Below are positions 34,786 through 46,679 of a stretch of DNA of 64,000 nt, one piece after another (the first letter of the stretch is position 1; each line of letters begins with the position of its first letter). The notes beneath the pieces were generated by a model. It was given only the letters and a program-made list of their open reading frames with translations. It did not search any database and was not told where the DNA came from. The stretch is from Papiliotrema nemorosa (lineage: Eukaryota > Basidiomycota > Tremellomycetes > Tremellales > Rhynchogastremaceae), in NCBI GenBank assembly GCA_032158125.1, contig JASKOT010000040.1, forward strand, positions 62,001 through 126,000. Reading direction: 5' to 3'. The position numbers were made by a program, and so were the translations under genes.

Positions 34786-36119
34786 CTAGATCCAACCACC
34801 TCGACTGGCTCGACTCTGATTCGAATTGAGCGTACCCCAAGAAGCCTGCCTCGAAGGGTTTGTCGTCTTCCCCAGCGAGTCCCACCTCTTGGGCAAGATC
34901 ATCCCTTCTCCCGATCTTCCGCCCGGGACGCCCGTTTGTGGGGGAGTCACGGGTGTGGTCAGTCTCTCCCTTATTGGCGAGACGCTTCCATCACGATTCG
35001 CCTCGTCTTCCGTATCATATGCTGCCTCCTCCACTGAACTCAGCCCAGAGTATCGACGTTCGAGCTTTGTCGAAGAAGGATACTCTTGCTCATGCGTCGG
35101 TGGACTGGGTAGAATCCTTTGAGGTGCTCGTGGTGCACTTCGAGGCTGAGGGATTTGGGGTAATGTGGGCGAAGCGGAACGTCGCTCAGCGGGAGTTCGT
35201 CGTCCCCAAGGGATTGGCGCCATGGAGGGAGAAGAGGTAAGACCTGGCGATGCGGCTGGAGATAGGGAAGAATCCCGGACACTCCGCATTGAGGCGAAAG
35301 ATGAAGATCGTTGTGGTCCCCGTGGGATGGTCGAAGGCAATAGAGGAGGGAGAAGGGAGTCGTTTTGTTGGTGTCGAGAAGTAGGAAGAGGATCGTTCGA
35401 CTCGATGTCAGAATCCGTGTCTAGCCCAAATTTCGGAGCGAAAGCCGCAGGGAGAGCGGGTCTGGAGGATCGCCTCACAAGAGGTGAGCTGGTAGCTGAT
35501 TTCTCAGGATGAATCCGATACTGGACTTTCCCCCTCGCAGGTGAATCTGCCGCGTGGTCCAGAGCGCCTTGATCGCCGGTGTCGCCTTCCTCGCACTCGC
35601 CCAGCGTCTTCCTTCTTATCCTCGGGGTCTTGGTTCCCGTCGCAAAGAAACCTTCTCCAGCTCTGCTTCTCCATCCTCCGCTTCCACAAGGCAGTGCGCT
35701 AGGATGGGTCAACCCACCGTAGCTCGACTCGCTGGGTGGTAACGTGGGGTTGTGCAGTGCTCTCCACGTATCTTGAGATCGCCAGGGTTGGTCGACGCTT
35801 ATGCCGGAGTATTGTGACGATCGAGAAAGAGAGGAATCTCTATACGAGCTAAAGTCTCGAGACGGAGGTGTGAGGGCGGAAAAGGAGCGTGAACGGCGGT
35901 GAGATTGGGCGATCGCTCGGTTTGTAGAGGAAGAGAAACGGGGGGAGGGCTCGAGGAGCGGTAAGCCCGGATGAAATGTGGGTAGAGACTGATATCAGCA
36001 CAGGCTATAAGACGCATACTGACTGTGAGGGGAAGAGAAGACGGCAGGGGAGGAACGGGGTCCGGACCAGCCGTGATGGTTTTGTTGAATCGCTTTGAGA
36101 GTTTCTTCCGGATAGGCAT
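34786..36119 (-). CDS. Disordered Ser/Pro-rich orphan protein
   Basis: Two exons. The first (36119 down to about 36023) encodes MPIRKKLSKRFNKTITAGPD and a Pro-rich stretch; the second runs from the acceptor near 35992 to 34786, starting SLPTFHPGLPLLEPSPRFSS. About 430 residues in all, mostly disordered, with many SP/TP and RSxS sites, for example RRTPAERRSASPTLPQIPQ and RERLTTPVTPPQTG. The end is SRASRGGWI. The basic N-terminus could bind nucleic acid or membrane, or be a nuclear signal. I recognise no domain. The frame stays open for over 1 kb in a GC-rich region, and the splice is clean. Confidence 0.6.
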
Positions 36120-37128
36120 GACGTTTAGCTCTGGCGCTGTAGGACGGCTAATGTCAAGTCGATCGCTGGGAGATAGGAGTTGCGAGTGAAGAAATATGGC
36201 TGTCGTCAAGACACTACCATGTAGATAAGAAAGGAGAGAAAAGAGTGTGTGTATCGAAGGGATATGAGGATGAAGGAAAGAAGAGTGCTTGAGATGCTTG
36301 AGATCCTTGGAAGCCTCTCGATCCGAGTGTTGGCTGGATGATTTTCTCAGGGTGGGTCGGGAGGGATTGTTCTGGACAAGGTCTGAATTATGCTCCTTGG
36401 GATTTTGATGATGGCCGGTCGTCACGGTGGGTATCGATCACATCAAGAGATGAAACGTCCGAGTTGTTTGTCGATCAGGAGGAGAGACCCCCTTGTCGCT
36501 GACGTCGACGGGAGGGAAGAGCAGCTCGTCAGTGGGAGTGTGAGGACGTTTCAATGTCGACTGTTGCGATACTGTATGAGATGTCTAGACTTTTGTGTCA
36601 ATTTGGATGAGTAGGAATGTGAATGACGGGGAGATGGCTAGTCATCCTCGATATATATCTCATGTTCTCCTAGTCTCCTCTTGTTGATGAGATGTTTGTC
36701 GAGTCTGGACTGTATCCAGAGGGGTCAGCAGGAGTATGAAGCATGGCGGAGGGTAAGCGGGCATGCAAGGGGTGCCTGTACCTTGTCATCGTCAGAGTGT
36801 TGAGGCCACCAGCAGAGACACTACGATTCTGAAACGCAGGTGGCGTCGCTGGCTTTTTTTCGAGGGTGCTCCATGCTCAGTCTGGCAATAATGGCGAACA
36901 CTTTCAGAAACTATCAGGCATTGAGTGTCACAGGAGATAGAAGCAGATGCAAATGTCATTCATCATCTCACTACGTCCTCTACATCTAGACTCATGCAAT
37001 CATGTACGACATTACTTGAACTGTCCGTAAAAGTTGAATCTCTTGCTTCATACAACCAGCTCGTGTTCTCAAGACCGAGGTCCGAGTGAACGAGAAGATC
37101 GCATTTCGCTCAAGGAAGGTGTAGGCGC
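36120..37128. other. Intergenic, no gene seen
   Basis: About 1 kb containing the upstream region of the disordered orphan (right side of 36119) and the 3' end of the GPI protein gene. It has a pyrimidine/purine-biased stretch around 36220-36300. No supported frame. Confidence 0.45.
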
Positions 37129-37941
37129 TTAGAAAGCAAGGCCGACAGCGGCGAGGACGACAGCCACGGCACCAGAGATAGGGGCGACGGCGAAGGGAGA
37201 GGCGGCACCCGAGGAGGCAGCGGCAGAGGCAGCAGCAGAGGCAGCGGAAGCACCCGAAGATCGGACGGCCGATGCACCGGAAGCAGCAGCACCCGAGGCA
37301 GAGGAGACAGCGCTGGTCATCGAAGCTCGTGCAGACGAAGCCATGGACATAGCAGCGGACGAGGCAGACGAGGCAGCGCTGGCGGCAGACGAAGCAGCAC
37401 CGCTCGACGAGGCGGAACCGCTAGCAGCGCTCACAGCCGAGCTGCCCGAAGCGGAAGCACCGATACAAGAGGTCGAAGAGCCTTGTTCTGCGAGGCATTA
37501 GTCGCTGCGCGCATAAACAGGAGGTCCCACTCACGGATGGTGACGGCTTGGTTGTAGTTGACGTTACCGGTCGAGTCGGTGATCTTGAGCGAGACCGAGG
37601 TACCGGCAGCAATGTCAACGGTCCAGGTGAGAGAGGTACCGGATTGCTGTCCAAAGTCCTTGAGAGCAGCAGCGGAGGATTGACCACCGGGAATGACGGC
37701 GACGTAGTATGGAGCTAAAGGCATTGTCAGCGCTTGGACCAAACAACAAATCCGATCGAGCTGGGATCTGTCACAATGACAGATAGGCCGAGTCGTCGAT
37801 AAATCTCAACTCACCCGTTCCACCGGACCACGAGAGAGCGGCGGGTTGACAAGTGACCAACGAGGCAGGGGTGTTGATCTGGAGGGATTGCGCAATGGCA
37901 ACGGCGGCGAGCGCGAGGGTAGAGACGGCCTTGATGAACAT
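37129..37941 (-). CDS. GPI-anchored Ser/Ala-rich surface protein (Kre9/Knh1-type domain)
   Basis: Secreted cell-surface protein. The signal peptide is MFIKAVSTLALAAVAIAQS. The small beta domain follows: LQINTPASLVTCQPAALSWS with GGT|APYYVAVIPGGQ, then SLTWTVDIAAGTSVSLKITD and NYNQAVTI|QQGSSTSCIGA. This is the fungal Ser-Thr-rich GPI family fold. The long Ser/Ala repeat region runs through about 37400-37190. The C-terminal hydrophobic tail (AVAPISGAVAVVLAAVGLAF) with small residues before it fits GPI attachment. Three exons. A TATATAAA element sits about 80 bp upstream (38020-38027), suggesting strong or regulated expression. The protein may sit in the cell wall; a precise role is not known. 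Confidence 0.88.
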
Positions 37942-38830
37942 TTTGGTTTTGATTGAAAGTGAGTAAGAAGAGAGGGCAAAGATGTAAAGTAGGTAGAGAC
38001 CGTGAAGTGTCTTTGACTGTATATAAAGGAGAGGGAGAGAAAGGTGAAAGGATGAAGAATGAGATCGACTACGGGTTGTTATAGGAGAGGAAAAAAGGCG
38101 ATGCTTGGGGGGGGGTGGGTGTCCGTGTTGACGACCAAAATTCAGGGTGCCCGCACCCATCGTGTGTGGCACATTTAGTTCTCCCCCCATCGACGCGTCT
38201 CGTTTCAATTCCGAGCAAACGTAGGTCTCCCCCTGCCCCTCCTCCCGCCATGCATGCCTGGTTGCTTGACTTTGTTTCAGGGTAAGACTATACCGGCAGC
38301 AAGGTCGCAGCGTCAGAGGCTGGATTCCCCACTCGTGCTACGACATTTGCTGCCGTGTCATCCTCGATTCACCGCGCAGGGATTCGAGATCGCCGTATTT
38401 TTCAGAGTTTCGAGCGATACAGGAGACCGGAAAAACAAAGACAGGCGCGTGTTCCCCTGACCTCGACTGAGCATTTTATTTGCTGCGTCGCTGCTTCCGA
38501 CCATGGGACATGCATCCAGCCCCAGTGCAGTGATCCTCCTATGTCGTGGACTGCTCTTGACTGACTGGCTCACGTTCGTTATTAGCTCATCGAAGCACGG
38601 GAATGCATAGGCCCCCTTTGATGCCCCCTCTTACCACATTCCGCAGCAAGCACGCGTTTCAAAATAGCATACCGGCGGCCATTGCCGATGGACGTGCGGG
38701 ATAAATGGTTGATAAAATCAACGCCAAAGAAAGCGGGCTATGATTGCCCTGTCCACCTCAACCGTTCGTCTCTCGTGAGCACTATAGCAATCTACTCAAC
38801 TTTCTTGCATCTTGATTTACACGAATAGTT
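37942..38830. promoter_or_regulatory. Divergent region GPI protein / small split-ATG gene
   Basis: About 890 bp. Contains TATATAAA at 38020-38027 close to the GPI gene, and a run of nine G at 38107-38115 followed by TGGGTG. No supported gene. The right half should hold the promoter of the 38831 gene. Confidence 0.4.
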
Positions 38831-39251
38831 ATGGTGAGTATGGGCTGGAAAACAGCCACAATGACCTCGCTAACATTCCCAGGACTTTTCTTCAGCGGAT
38901 ATTCCCATCTCAAGGGAGACCTGGGCACCCCAATCGGACCCATCAGGCTCTTCTTCTGCTCCCCCTTATTCGACTTCCGCACCTACATCGCGGGCTCCAC
39001 TCCCCGATTCAAGCGGCGATGACTACGTTCCTCGTCCTTCGCCCAGCTCGGCTTATGTACCGAGGCCTGATAATGGACGGGACTTGTACAGAGGAGATGG
39101 AGCCAACGGATCGGCAGGTCCTCCACCATCAAACTCGGGGCCATATGTACCCCCTTTTCGACAGGGCGATACGCGAGATGGGTAAGTTCATCTTCCACTA
39201 CTCAGGATCGTCAAGGGGGACGTGGTAAATAGGGGCGGGCTGAAAGGTTGA
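38831..39251 (+). CDS. Small Pro/Ser-rich protein, start codon isolated by intron
   Basis: Predicted gene in which exon 1 contributes only ATG (38831-38833), directly followed by a GTGAGT intron that ends CCCAG at 38882. Exon 2 (38883-39181) then reads DFSSADIPISRETWAPQSDP, a Ser/Pro/Tyr-rich stretch, and SGPYVPPFRQGDTRDG with no stop for 299 nt. A last short exon (39206-39251) would add IVKGDVVNRGGLKG. About 115 residues, disordered, unknown function. Support is the clean splice signals and the open frame; RNA evidence is absent. It could instead be an upstream exon of the RRM gene at 39410. Confidence 0.45.
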
Positions 39252-39409
39252 CCACCCAAACGTTGATCTCTGTCCATCACTCCTTCCTTTATCCCTCCCT
39301 CTGTACACGTCACCATTCCCCGCCCTTTGTGCAGTTCAACCGACTGACTATATCTTTCCGCTTTCTCTTTCTCTCTCAATCTTTCACTCATCGGAAACAT
39401 ATCCCAAAA

Positions 39410-40408
39410 ATGTCGTACTCTGTCCATCATCGATCTACCTCGCCTGTCCCTCGTGATGACCGACGTGAATCATACGAACCCCGTGACGCCCATGAACCCC
39501 GCTACACTGTTGAACAACTTCCCGAGCACAGACCGCAAGACATGTCTCGAGCTCCACGACGACCTCCCAATGCACCCGCCCCCGAGCCCAACCCAGTCAT
39601 TGGGGTGTTTGGATTGTCAGTTCGAACCAAGGAACGAGACTTGGAGGATGAGTTTGGCAAGTATGGGGACGTAGAGAAGGTCACCATCGTCTACGACCAA
39701 AGAGTGAGAACAATCGTTCAATCAAGCATTCCTTTCGCTCATCTCAGACTGACCGCTCCCGTGGTTTCGGCTTCATCACCATGAGAAAGACTGAACATGC
39801 CGCTGCGGCCATCAAGCACCTCAACGGGTACAACCTGCATGGACGAACGATTCGAGTCGACTATTCCTCGACTCAAAAAGCTCACAACCCCACTCCGGGG
39901 CAGTACATGGGTGAAAAGAAGCCCATCCGTAAGTGGACTCCTACCCCGACACAATCGACAGCTTACCTCAGATGGCCTTGACGACCGATACCGAGGTCGA
40001 TATGGTGAAGATCGAGGAGATTATCGACGGGATGATAGACGATACGATGACCGACGAGGGTACGATCGAGACAGGTACGATGATCGACGGGGTTATGATG
40101 ATCGTCGAGACAGGTAAGCCTAAGCGAGTCCCCAAATGGACGTCACAACTTATGCTCAGGGACTACAGACCTCGACGTGATATTGACGACCCATATGGCG
40201 GTCGAAGTAGACGAGATGATGACAGGCGAAGATCTCCAAGGTGAACTAGAGACCACGCGTCGACCTCGAAATAAGGACAAGAGCTGACTTTGCAAGTCCA
40301 AGACGAAGATACTCTCGATCACCTGACAGACGACCCGCACGAGACTACGATGCTCCACAATCTTCTGGTCCCGCACCACCAGCCGAGACTGCCAGTCTTC
40401 GATACTAG
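39410..40408 (+). CDS. Tra2-like RRM splicing regulator
   Basis: Nuclear RNA-binding protein. N-terminal MSYSVHHRSTSPVPRDDRRE region, then one RRM: NPVIGVFGLSVRTKERDLED (RNP2 VFGLSV), YGDVEKVTIVYDQR|TDRSRG, FGFITMRKTEHAAAAIKHLN (RNP1 RGFGFITM) and GYNLHGRTIRVDYSSTQKA. The TDRSRGFGF linker is a Tra2 hallmark. The C-terminal half is rich in Arg/Asp/Tyr (RGYDRDRYDDRRGYDDRRD) and ends in an RS-like segment (RRRSPSPRRRYSRSPDRR) and ETASLRY. Four short introns. Tra2 proteins bind GA-rich exonic enhancers; that role is inferred. A same-frame stretch stays open for about 120 codons after the TAG. Confidence 0.87.
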
Positions 40409-41343
40409 ACGTCAAGCGGGAATCTCTTCAACTTCAAGCCACCGAGGAGAGAAGATGAAGATCATCCATTGCAAGCTCGACCATCATGCCTTCCAAATCA
40501 CATATCATACACAGAGCACAACGCTCGACGCGTTTACGAAATATACCTCTCAGCAACCATTACGGATCGTTCCCATTATACCCCTCTGCCCAGTTCCGAG
40601 ACAGCATCAACACATCAAGCGACTGCTAAACGGGCAAGCTTCGACCTGTCAACTCCTCCTGAAGTCCTCAGTTTCGCCTGCCGCAACAAGCACCCGGCAT
40701 CCGCATGCTTTGATCCACAGCGGACTCCATTTTCCTTCTGCAACATTAGCGCGATCGTCCTCGTGCTTCGCTCGTGACCGCAACTATCTCTCGATTTACC
40801 CAGCGCCCGCCTTCTCAACACGCAGGCCTTAAGATGGGATTGCGCGGGATTTCAAGGCGCAATGTGGCAATCCAAATACAGCATCAAGGATGAAGCAAGA
40901 GATTGTGCTAGGTGAGCAAGTAGAAAGCGGATTCGTGTACGTCCTGTCGTAGCAACACGTCCATCATGACCTATGCGTTTCAAGCTATTCTCTTCTTCTT
41001 GATCAATGTGATTATGTGTACAACCAAGTCTACTACAACGAAGCAGACGCAACATGTCACACCACTTGCCGCTTGAGGGCAAGCTTTTCACTACATGAGC
41101 GGCTAATAGTCGTCGACGGCAGATGACTGACACCTGGTGCTGGCCAAGTTGATACTGGCATAGATCAAGGTCGATCGACAGCACAGCTGTCGTGCTTGGT
41201 AATGGTACAACGAGCGTACAGCTAATCCAATGGTAAGTCTCCGACTTTTTTCGCTCAGATGTCGTACATAGCATGCATGAATCGTCGTAAAGGAGGATAA
41301 GACGTCAACGAGAGAACCAAGATTAATGGTTTGAAGCGACACT
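40409..41343. other. Convergent gap between Tra2-like gene and BUD23
   Basis: About 935 bp. The left 400 bp is C-rich and free of stops in two frames, but has no known motif. A 140-codon minus-strand ATG frame at 40852-41274 has no family resemblance or splice partner. Both are treated as non-coding, 3' UTR or alternative 3' exon. Confidence 0.4.
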
Positions 41344-42475
41344 CTAGAACTGGACTCTTCGTTTTCGGGCCGTATATTTTGAATCTCTCGGCACCCTATT
41401 CTTTGTCAGCGACATTTGCGTCAATCGCACAACTTGAACGCACCCTTCTTTCCCCCTCGTCCTGTAGAGATCTTTCTTCTTGAGTACCCAATCTTTCGCC
41501 GTGATTTCCGTCTTGGCCTTTTTCTTCTTCCCCGCTCCACCCGCTTTATCTTTCCTCCTCCTCTGCTCATTCCTCACTCCGTCTCGTAAGTGCTCCTTAT
41601 CTGCCAAACCCATTTCTTCCCCATCTCGACCTTTCGGTATCTCCTGTTGACCCACCATCAGGCATAGATACATCTTTCGAGCCTTTTTAGAATTGGGATA
41701 ATCGACGACGATACCTCCACCGAAACCGGCACGTTGAGCCGATTGAGTGATCATTTGGACTTGATCATCTGATGAGGGATAGAATTGAAACACCGCTCGA
41801 GAGGGATTACGGAGTGCGGAATGGAGAGTGGTGAAGAATTTTGTGAGACGTTGAGGGGGAGAATGGGTGGTCGAGTCGGCATTGAGTAACCATTGAATGA
41901 CAGAGATTCTGCAGCATGAGCCAGGTCCCTGAGGTCTACGACGACTGGGAAAAGAAGAGATAGTATCACATGCTCAACGCGTGTGTACTCACGAAATCGC
42001 TCCATCAAATGATCCAGGTCGGAAACCGAATCCTTGTCCTATATCTTGCAAGAACAAGTCGCCTTCGACTTCACGCTCCAAAGCGACCTCTACCCCGTCA
42101 GCCGAGGTGATAAATCGGTGTATGACATACCCAACATAGAAGGAGCAATATCGACCCCAACCCAATAATGTCCATCTTCGTCCAATATCTCCCCGGAAAG
42201 ACCAGATCCACATCCTATATCGAGCAAAAACGCAGGTTGATCCTCTGGCAGAGCGAGAAGTTCCAAAGCTCGATGTGTCATTTGAGCTTGGATATTTTGC
42301 ACTCGCGAGCTAAAGGTTAGCTTGAATCACATGATCTCCAAGTTGTGTGCGCACTTTGCAGTGTATTTTTGGGCTTCCGTGTCGCCGTAAAACTGATAGT
42401 CAGCGATGCTGGCCGAAGGGGAGAAGGGGTGGGACGTACCAGTTCTGGCGGCGCAATCTCTTCCGGTCGAGACAT
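41344..42475 (-). CDS. BUD23: 18S rRNA guanine-N7 methyltransferase Bud23
   Basis: SAM-dependent enzyme that methylates 18S rRNA in 40S maturation (yeast G1575), acting with Trm112. Exon 1 [12 protein letters not shown], then [30 protein letters not shown] and the SAM loop [20 protein letters not shown]. Later [20 protein letters not shown] and [20 protein letters not shown], then the basic tail [20 protein letters not shown] and [27 protein letters not shown], matching the Bud23 C-terminal extension. The final junction is a GTGCGT donor to a GACAAAGAATAG acceptor. Length is near 280. Assignment is firm. Confidence 0.94.
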
Positions 42476-42738
42476 CTTGATGGGACTAAAATCTCCTGTC
42501 GATCTTGTTCTTGACTTTCAATTCTGCCTTCTCTCTACGAACTGCGAAAAGGTCGAGAGCGCTCGATGCAGTGGATGATCGTCACGAGTGACTTCAAAGT
42601 GGACCGGAAAAATCCTTGAAATCCATTACGTAAAGTTACCTTCGCCCCGCCTGAGATTTGATTCCGTCCTTGTTGACAAGTCTCGAAGAAAGATCATTCG
42701 CGTACGGATATCACTCGTCGAGGTTGAAACTGGGCAGT
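42476..42738. promoter_or_regulatory. Divergent promoter BUD23 / GCP5-like
   Basis: 263 bp between outward-facing starts; no recognised sites. Confidence 0.35.
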
Positions 42739-45700
42739 ATGGCGCTCTTGGACACTTCGGCACTCTTCCAGCTGGGGCAGATTCACGGAGAGAAATTCGA
42801 TCATCCTACGAAATTCGACCGTCTACCCAAATTGGAGGAAAGCTTCTCGTTGCCGACATTGGATGAACATGCTCCCGGGCGCGAACGAATCTTAGCCGGT
42901 CTAGCGGAGCTGAATCAATCACAAAGAGGATCTCGAGCGTCATCTCCCTCAAGGAAAGGGAAAGAGAGGGAAGTAGTTGATGAGGCCCCGGTAGCCGGTG
43001 GGAAGAATGACGGGAACCACACGGTGGAAGATCTATGGGCGAATCTACGGCTTGATGAAGCTGGACCTAGCCGGCCACGCACTTTTGAGGTCTGTATTAT
43101 CCTCTAGGGTAGGTTTCGAGCTGAAGCGCAGAGACTCAGAACGTGGGATACTTATGGCGAGGCGAAGGAGAGCATAAGGAACATATTCTCAGAGCGTCCA
43201 GGATTGATCAATGTGCTGGAGCACGAGTGAGTTGGAACCCCATGCAGACGATGATGCACTGACGCTCAGCACTCACCCAGATCCAGTGACTCGCTATTCA
43301 TACCTACGCGAGGAGACGAATCTGCCCCGAGATGCGGATGATCTACTGAGGCTACTATTGGAATCTACGTTAGGAACAACGACCTCGGATCAGCTCGTAT
43401 GGGACAAGCGGAAGTCGACGTTCCGCTGGACAGGTCGTCTTGTCCAAGATCGATCGAGCTCTACCTCTGAGTCGTAGGCTATCTCATACTCTACTTCTGG
43501 CTGCGTGCTGATGCGTAGGGCTGCAAAGCTGTTCCTGGATATCGGGACGGCGATCAGGCGGTTGGAGGTCATCGTCGACACGCATAGCACAACGTGAGCT
43601 GGACTTCCCCCTGAGCTCTGCATCAAGCTGATCTGATAGTCCTGCAACACCGACGCATCATGCCCTACTGCATACCGTCTCGACCTACTTGACCTATTTG
43701 AAGCAAGAACTATCACAGATGACACATTCGGGGGATAGGGAGACCCTCTTTTGGCATGCAGAATCGACGAAACTGCGGGAGATCCACGAACTCGCCGTCC
43801 TGCTATGCGACATCATGCAATGGGTTGGTCTCTCCTTGCGCATGGAAAACCGCACTTACGATTCAGCCTCTCTCCACCAGTCGAGCTGAAGGCCTGCCCG
43901 TCAAGGCTTCCTTACTCTTGACTCACCTGCACGCCTTCCTGCTTACACGGCTCTCGACGAGTCCGGCATCATCGCATACAGTCCTGGCAGCGGCGTACCT
44001 CTTGAGTCAATCTTCCGGGCCCTTCCTTAGTTTACTGCATGGATGGCTCGGACTTGCCTCGGTAGCTGCAGACCAAGATACCGATCCGCACTCTCAGCCT
44101 TGGGCTGATATGGGTATAACGAGAACGCCAGCTTCCATCTCCGACAATGGAGAGCCGAGATGGAAGTACGAATTCAGCTCGAAAAGGATGCCTGGGTTCA
44201 TCCCGAAAGAGTGCAGACGGGCGCTTTTCGAGGCTGGAAAGAGTCTACGGCTATTGCGAGAAGCCTCAAACAATCAACACCCACTTTGTACGACGAGCTG
44301 GCAGATTGAAGTGGGTTGGGGTTGGGGTGAAGCGCGACCTTCTTCGTACGTTGATCGATGTGTGCGTTTGACTGATATCGCAGATCGAAAAATACAGTGC
44401 GTCTGCATCTCAAGCGAGTCAAGAATGAGATCGAGACATGGCAGCGTGACATTGAATTCGACCCGAACTTGAAGGGCTCTTCGTCTTCGCTGCGCTTGAA
44501 CATTCCTCGGAAGGAGCGGAAGAGGATTCCTGTCGAGTTTACGAAATCGCCGTCGACCATGTCGATCTCGCTTGATCCAGCACCAGCAGATGGCGAGATA
44601 CAGCGGGAAGAATCGCACCTATCGGTCGATCCAATTTGGGCGCAATTCAGCTTGCCGCCCGGATCCCACCTCAACTCCGTCCCCAATCCACTTTGGGCGC
44701 CGTCACCCTTGGACGGCCTGAGGACCTTCTTGTCGTACCATTCCGAACTCAGTAGTCCAATCACAGCCGACTCGCCTTCTCTCTCGCTTTACATCTCCTC
44801 ACATCTTCTCAAACCACTGCTCGAACACGGCAAGCTGATTTCAATCTCGCTCGTCTCGCTTTATCTGGACGACCTGCACTTGTTGGATTATTACGAGATT
44901 CTCAAGGCATTTTTCCTCGGTGGAGACTATGGGTTTGCCGAACGGGTCTCGGCTGCGTTATTCGGCAAAGATGAGGCAGGTGCCGGTGAGGCTCTAGGTC
45001 TCGGTAAGCGCGCTCGGACAAGGGCCCGACTCGGTCTGGGTGGAGAAGAACGCAGTTTAGAAGGCGGCGTATGGGGTATCGGATTGGGATTAGGATTGAG
45101 CGAGCGAGCAAGGTGGCCTCCTGGAGGTGCAGAATTGGCATACGCCCTGCGCACCACACTTCTGGATGACGAGGTGCAGAGGGAAGGGGTTTGGAGAGGA
45201 ATCGCCGATCGGATAAGCTTTGCAGTGAAGAGTCTGCCCGAGGACGACAAGGACGGGCAGAGAGCTAGGTGGCTCGACCCACAGGCTATAGAGTGAGTAT
45301 CATGCCGTTTTCGTTGAACGCGCTGACTCTGCAGAGCATTGGATTTCTTGTATCTTTCCTACTCGGCCCCCCGATCGGTCAGTCCCTTATTGCCGACCGC
45401 CTTGATGGAGAAATATCAGTCGATACAGAACCTTCTCCTACGCGTGGGCCGAGTAAAAACTGTTGTACGATCTCTCTACATTGATACCGTCCACCCGACC
45501 CCCCTCTTCGACGAGCCAGTTAAACAAGGTATAGACAGCGGATCCCGACCAGACTCGAGAGCTTCGTCGCGCCAGGATCGAGTGGTCCAGACGCTGTTCC
45601 CACCGGGCGAGAAGGCCTCGTCGGTTTTGCATCGTCTACGATTCCGAATGAGCGGTTTCGTTGCCGCCATTGAGAGGTATCTGCTTGATATAGCCATTGG

Positions 45701-46399
45701 AGCCAATTGGGATGTCATGTATCGCAAACTGGATCGGTTGAGGCGGAACAAGCTATCCGATCATTCGACATCACCGGAACCCAATGACCCGGTTGATGAT
45801 CCGTTGGACGTGATCGATGTGGATAACGAGAGCGATGAAGAGGACGAAAGCGGCGGGATCATCCAGCTTCAGTCGGTTGATTCATTGGTGGTATATCATC
45901 ACTTGATCATGGATCGTATCCTTCGAGCGAGTCTCTTGGCTCCTTCGGCTGGACATCAAGTCCCTTATAAGGTACTTATGGGCTTGTTTGGGTGTGTACT
46001 TGATCTGGGCAAGGTGGTCAAGGAGATGGAACGGGGTTATGTCGGCTGGCTGGAGGGGGCCGGGAGGGTCCAGGCGATGGCAAAGGAATGGGATGAGAGG
46101 GAGGGCATCTTTGTGAGTTTTCTTCTTTTTAGACGAGCCATTTCTGACCGAGATAGCTGCATGCGCTTGAGAGGCTGTCTCTGAGGACAAACAAGACCGG
46201 CTACAGTGATGAGTACAGCAGAGGAGAAGGTGATGAGAGGGACCTCGAGATATTGTTGGGAAGCAATGAGGGGCATGAGGCGGAAAATGATGTCGTCGGT
46301 GCTGATGGGGGAAATTTGGGAGAACTGTTGATCAGGCTCAAGTTTGGGTCTACGGCGGTCTCCCGAGGTGGCAGGTGGAAGGGAGACGCGGCGCAGTAG
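42739..46399 (+). CDS. Gamma-tubulin complex component, GCP5/GCP6-like
   Basis: Component of a microtubule-nucleating gamma-tubulin ring complex. Start MALLDTSALFQLGQIHGEKF. The N-terminal GCP (GRIP1) part includes the degenerate KRKSTFRWTGRLV element, SLLLTHLHAFLLTRLS and AAYLLSQSSGPFLSLLHGWL (GLASVA), with a PWADMGIT loop and MPGFIPKECRRALFEAGKSL before the long linker. The C-terminal (GRIP2) part contains KLISISLVSLYLDDLHLLDY, ILKAFFLGGDYGFAERVSAA, LDFLYLSYSAPRSVSPLLPT with LMEKYQSIQNLLLRV, and FRMSGFVAAIERYLLDIAIG. Sequence is too far from GCP2/GCP3 for those; GCP5 or GCP6 type is the best fit. About ten exons. Some internal junctions (near 43475 and 44330) were set by frame only. Confidence 0.75.
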
Positions 46400-46679
46400 A
46401 CTTGCTGATTGGCCGGGTATGGTGTCCATGCATCATTCATCGGGCAGCAATGAGTATGTATCCGTAGTGCGCTTGTATGCTGGATGATAGACGGCAACTT
46501 TTGTAGATGCAGCATGGCTCGAGTCTCGTGTGTAGGGTGAGGTCTGTGAATGTGATCGGCAATTGACGAGGCTGGATATAGCCTCGACCCTAATTCTGAC
46601 GACGCAGGACACACTGATCCTCGTTCTCATTGTTTGACCTATTCCTGCACTCACTACTCTCACCTCGACGGTGTACACC

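Noticed and set aside
38107..38125. G-rich run as a quadruplex or telomere-like element
   Set aside because: Only one long G run with a short following G3; not enough tracts for a firm claim.
40000..40110. Tandem DNA repeat
   Set aside because: The repeat is explained by the Arg/Asp/Tyr-rich protein tail of the Tra2-like gene.
40852..41274. 140-codon ATG frame on the minus strand between Tra2-like gene and BUD23
   Set aside because: No recognisable motif, no splice partner, and composition unlike the neighbours; most likely chance.
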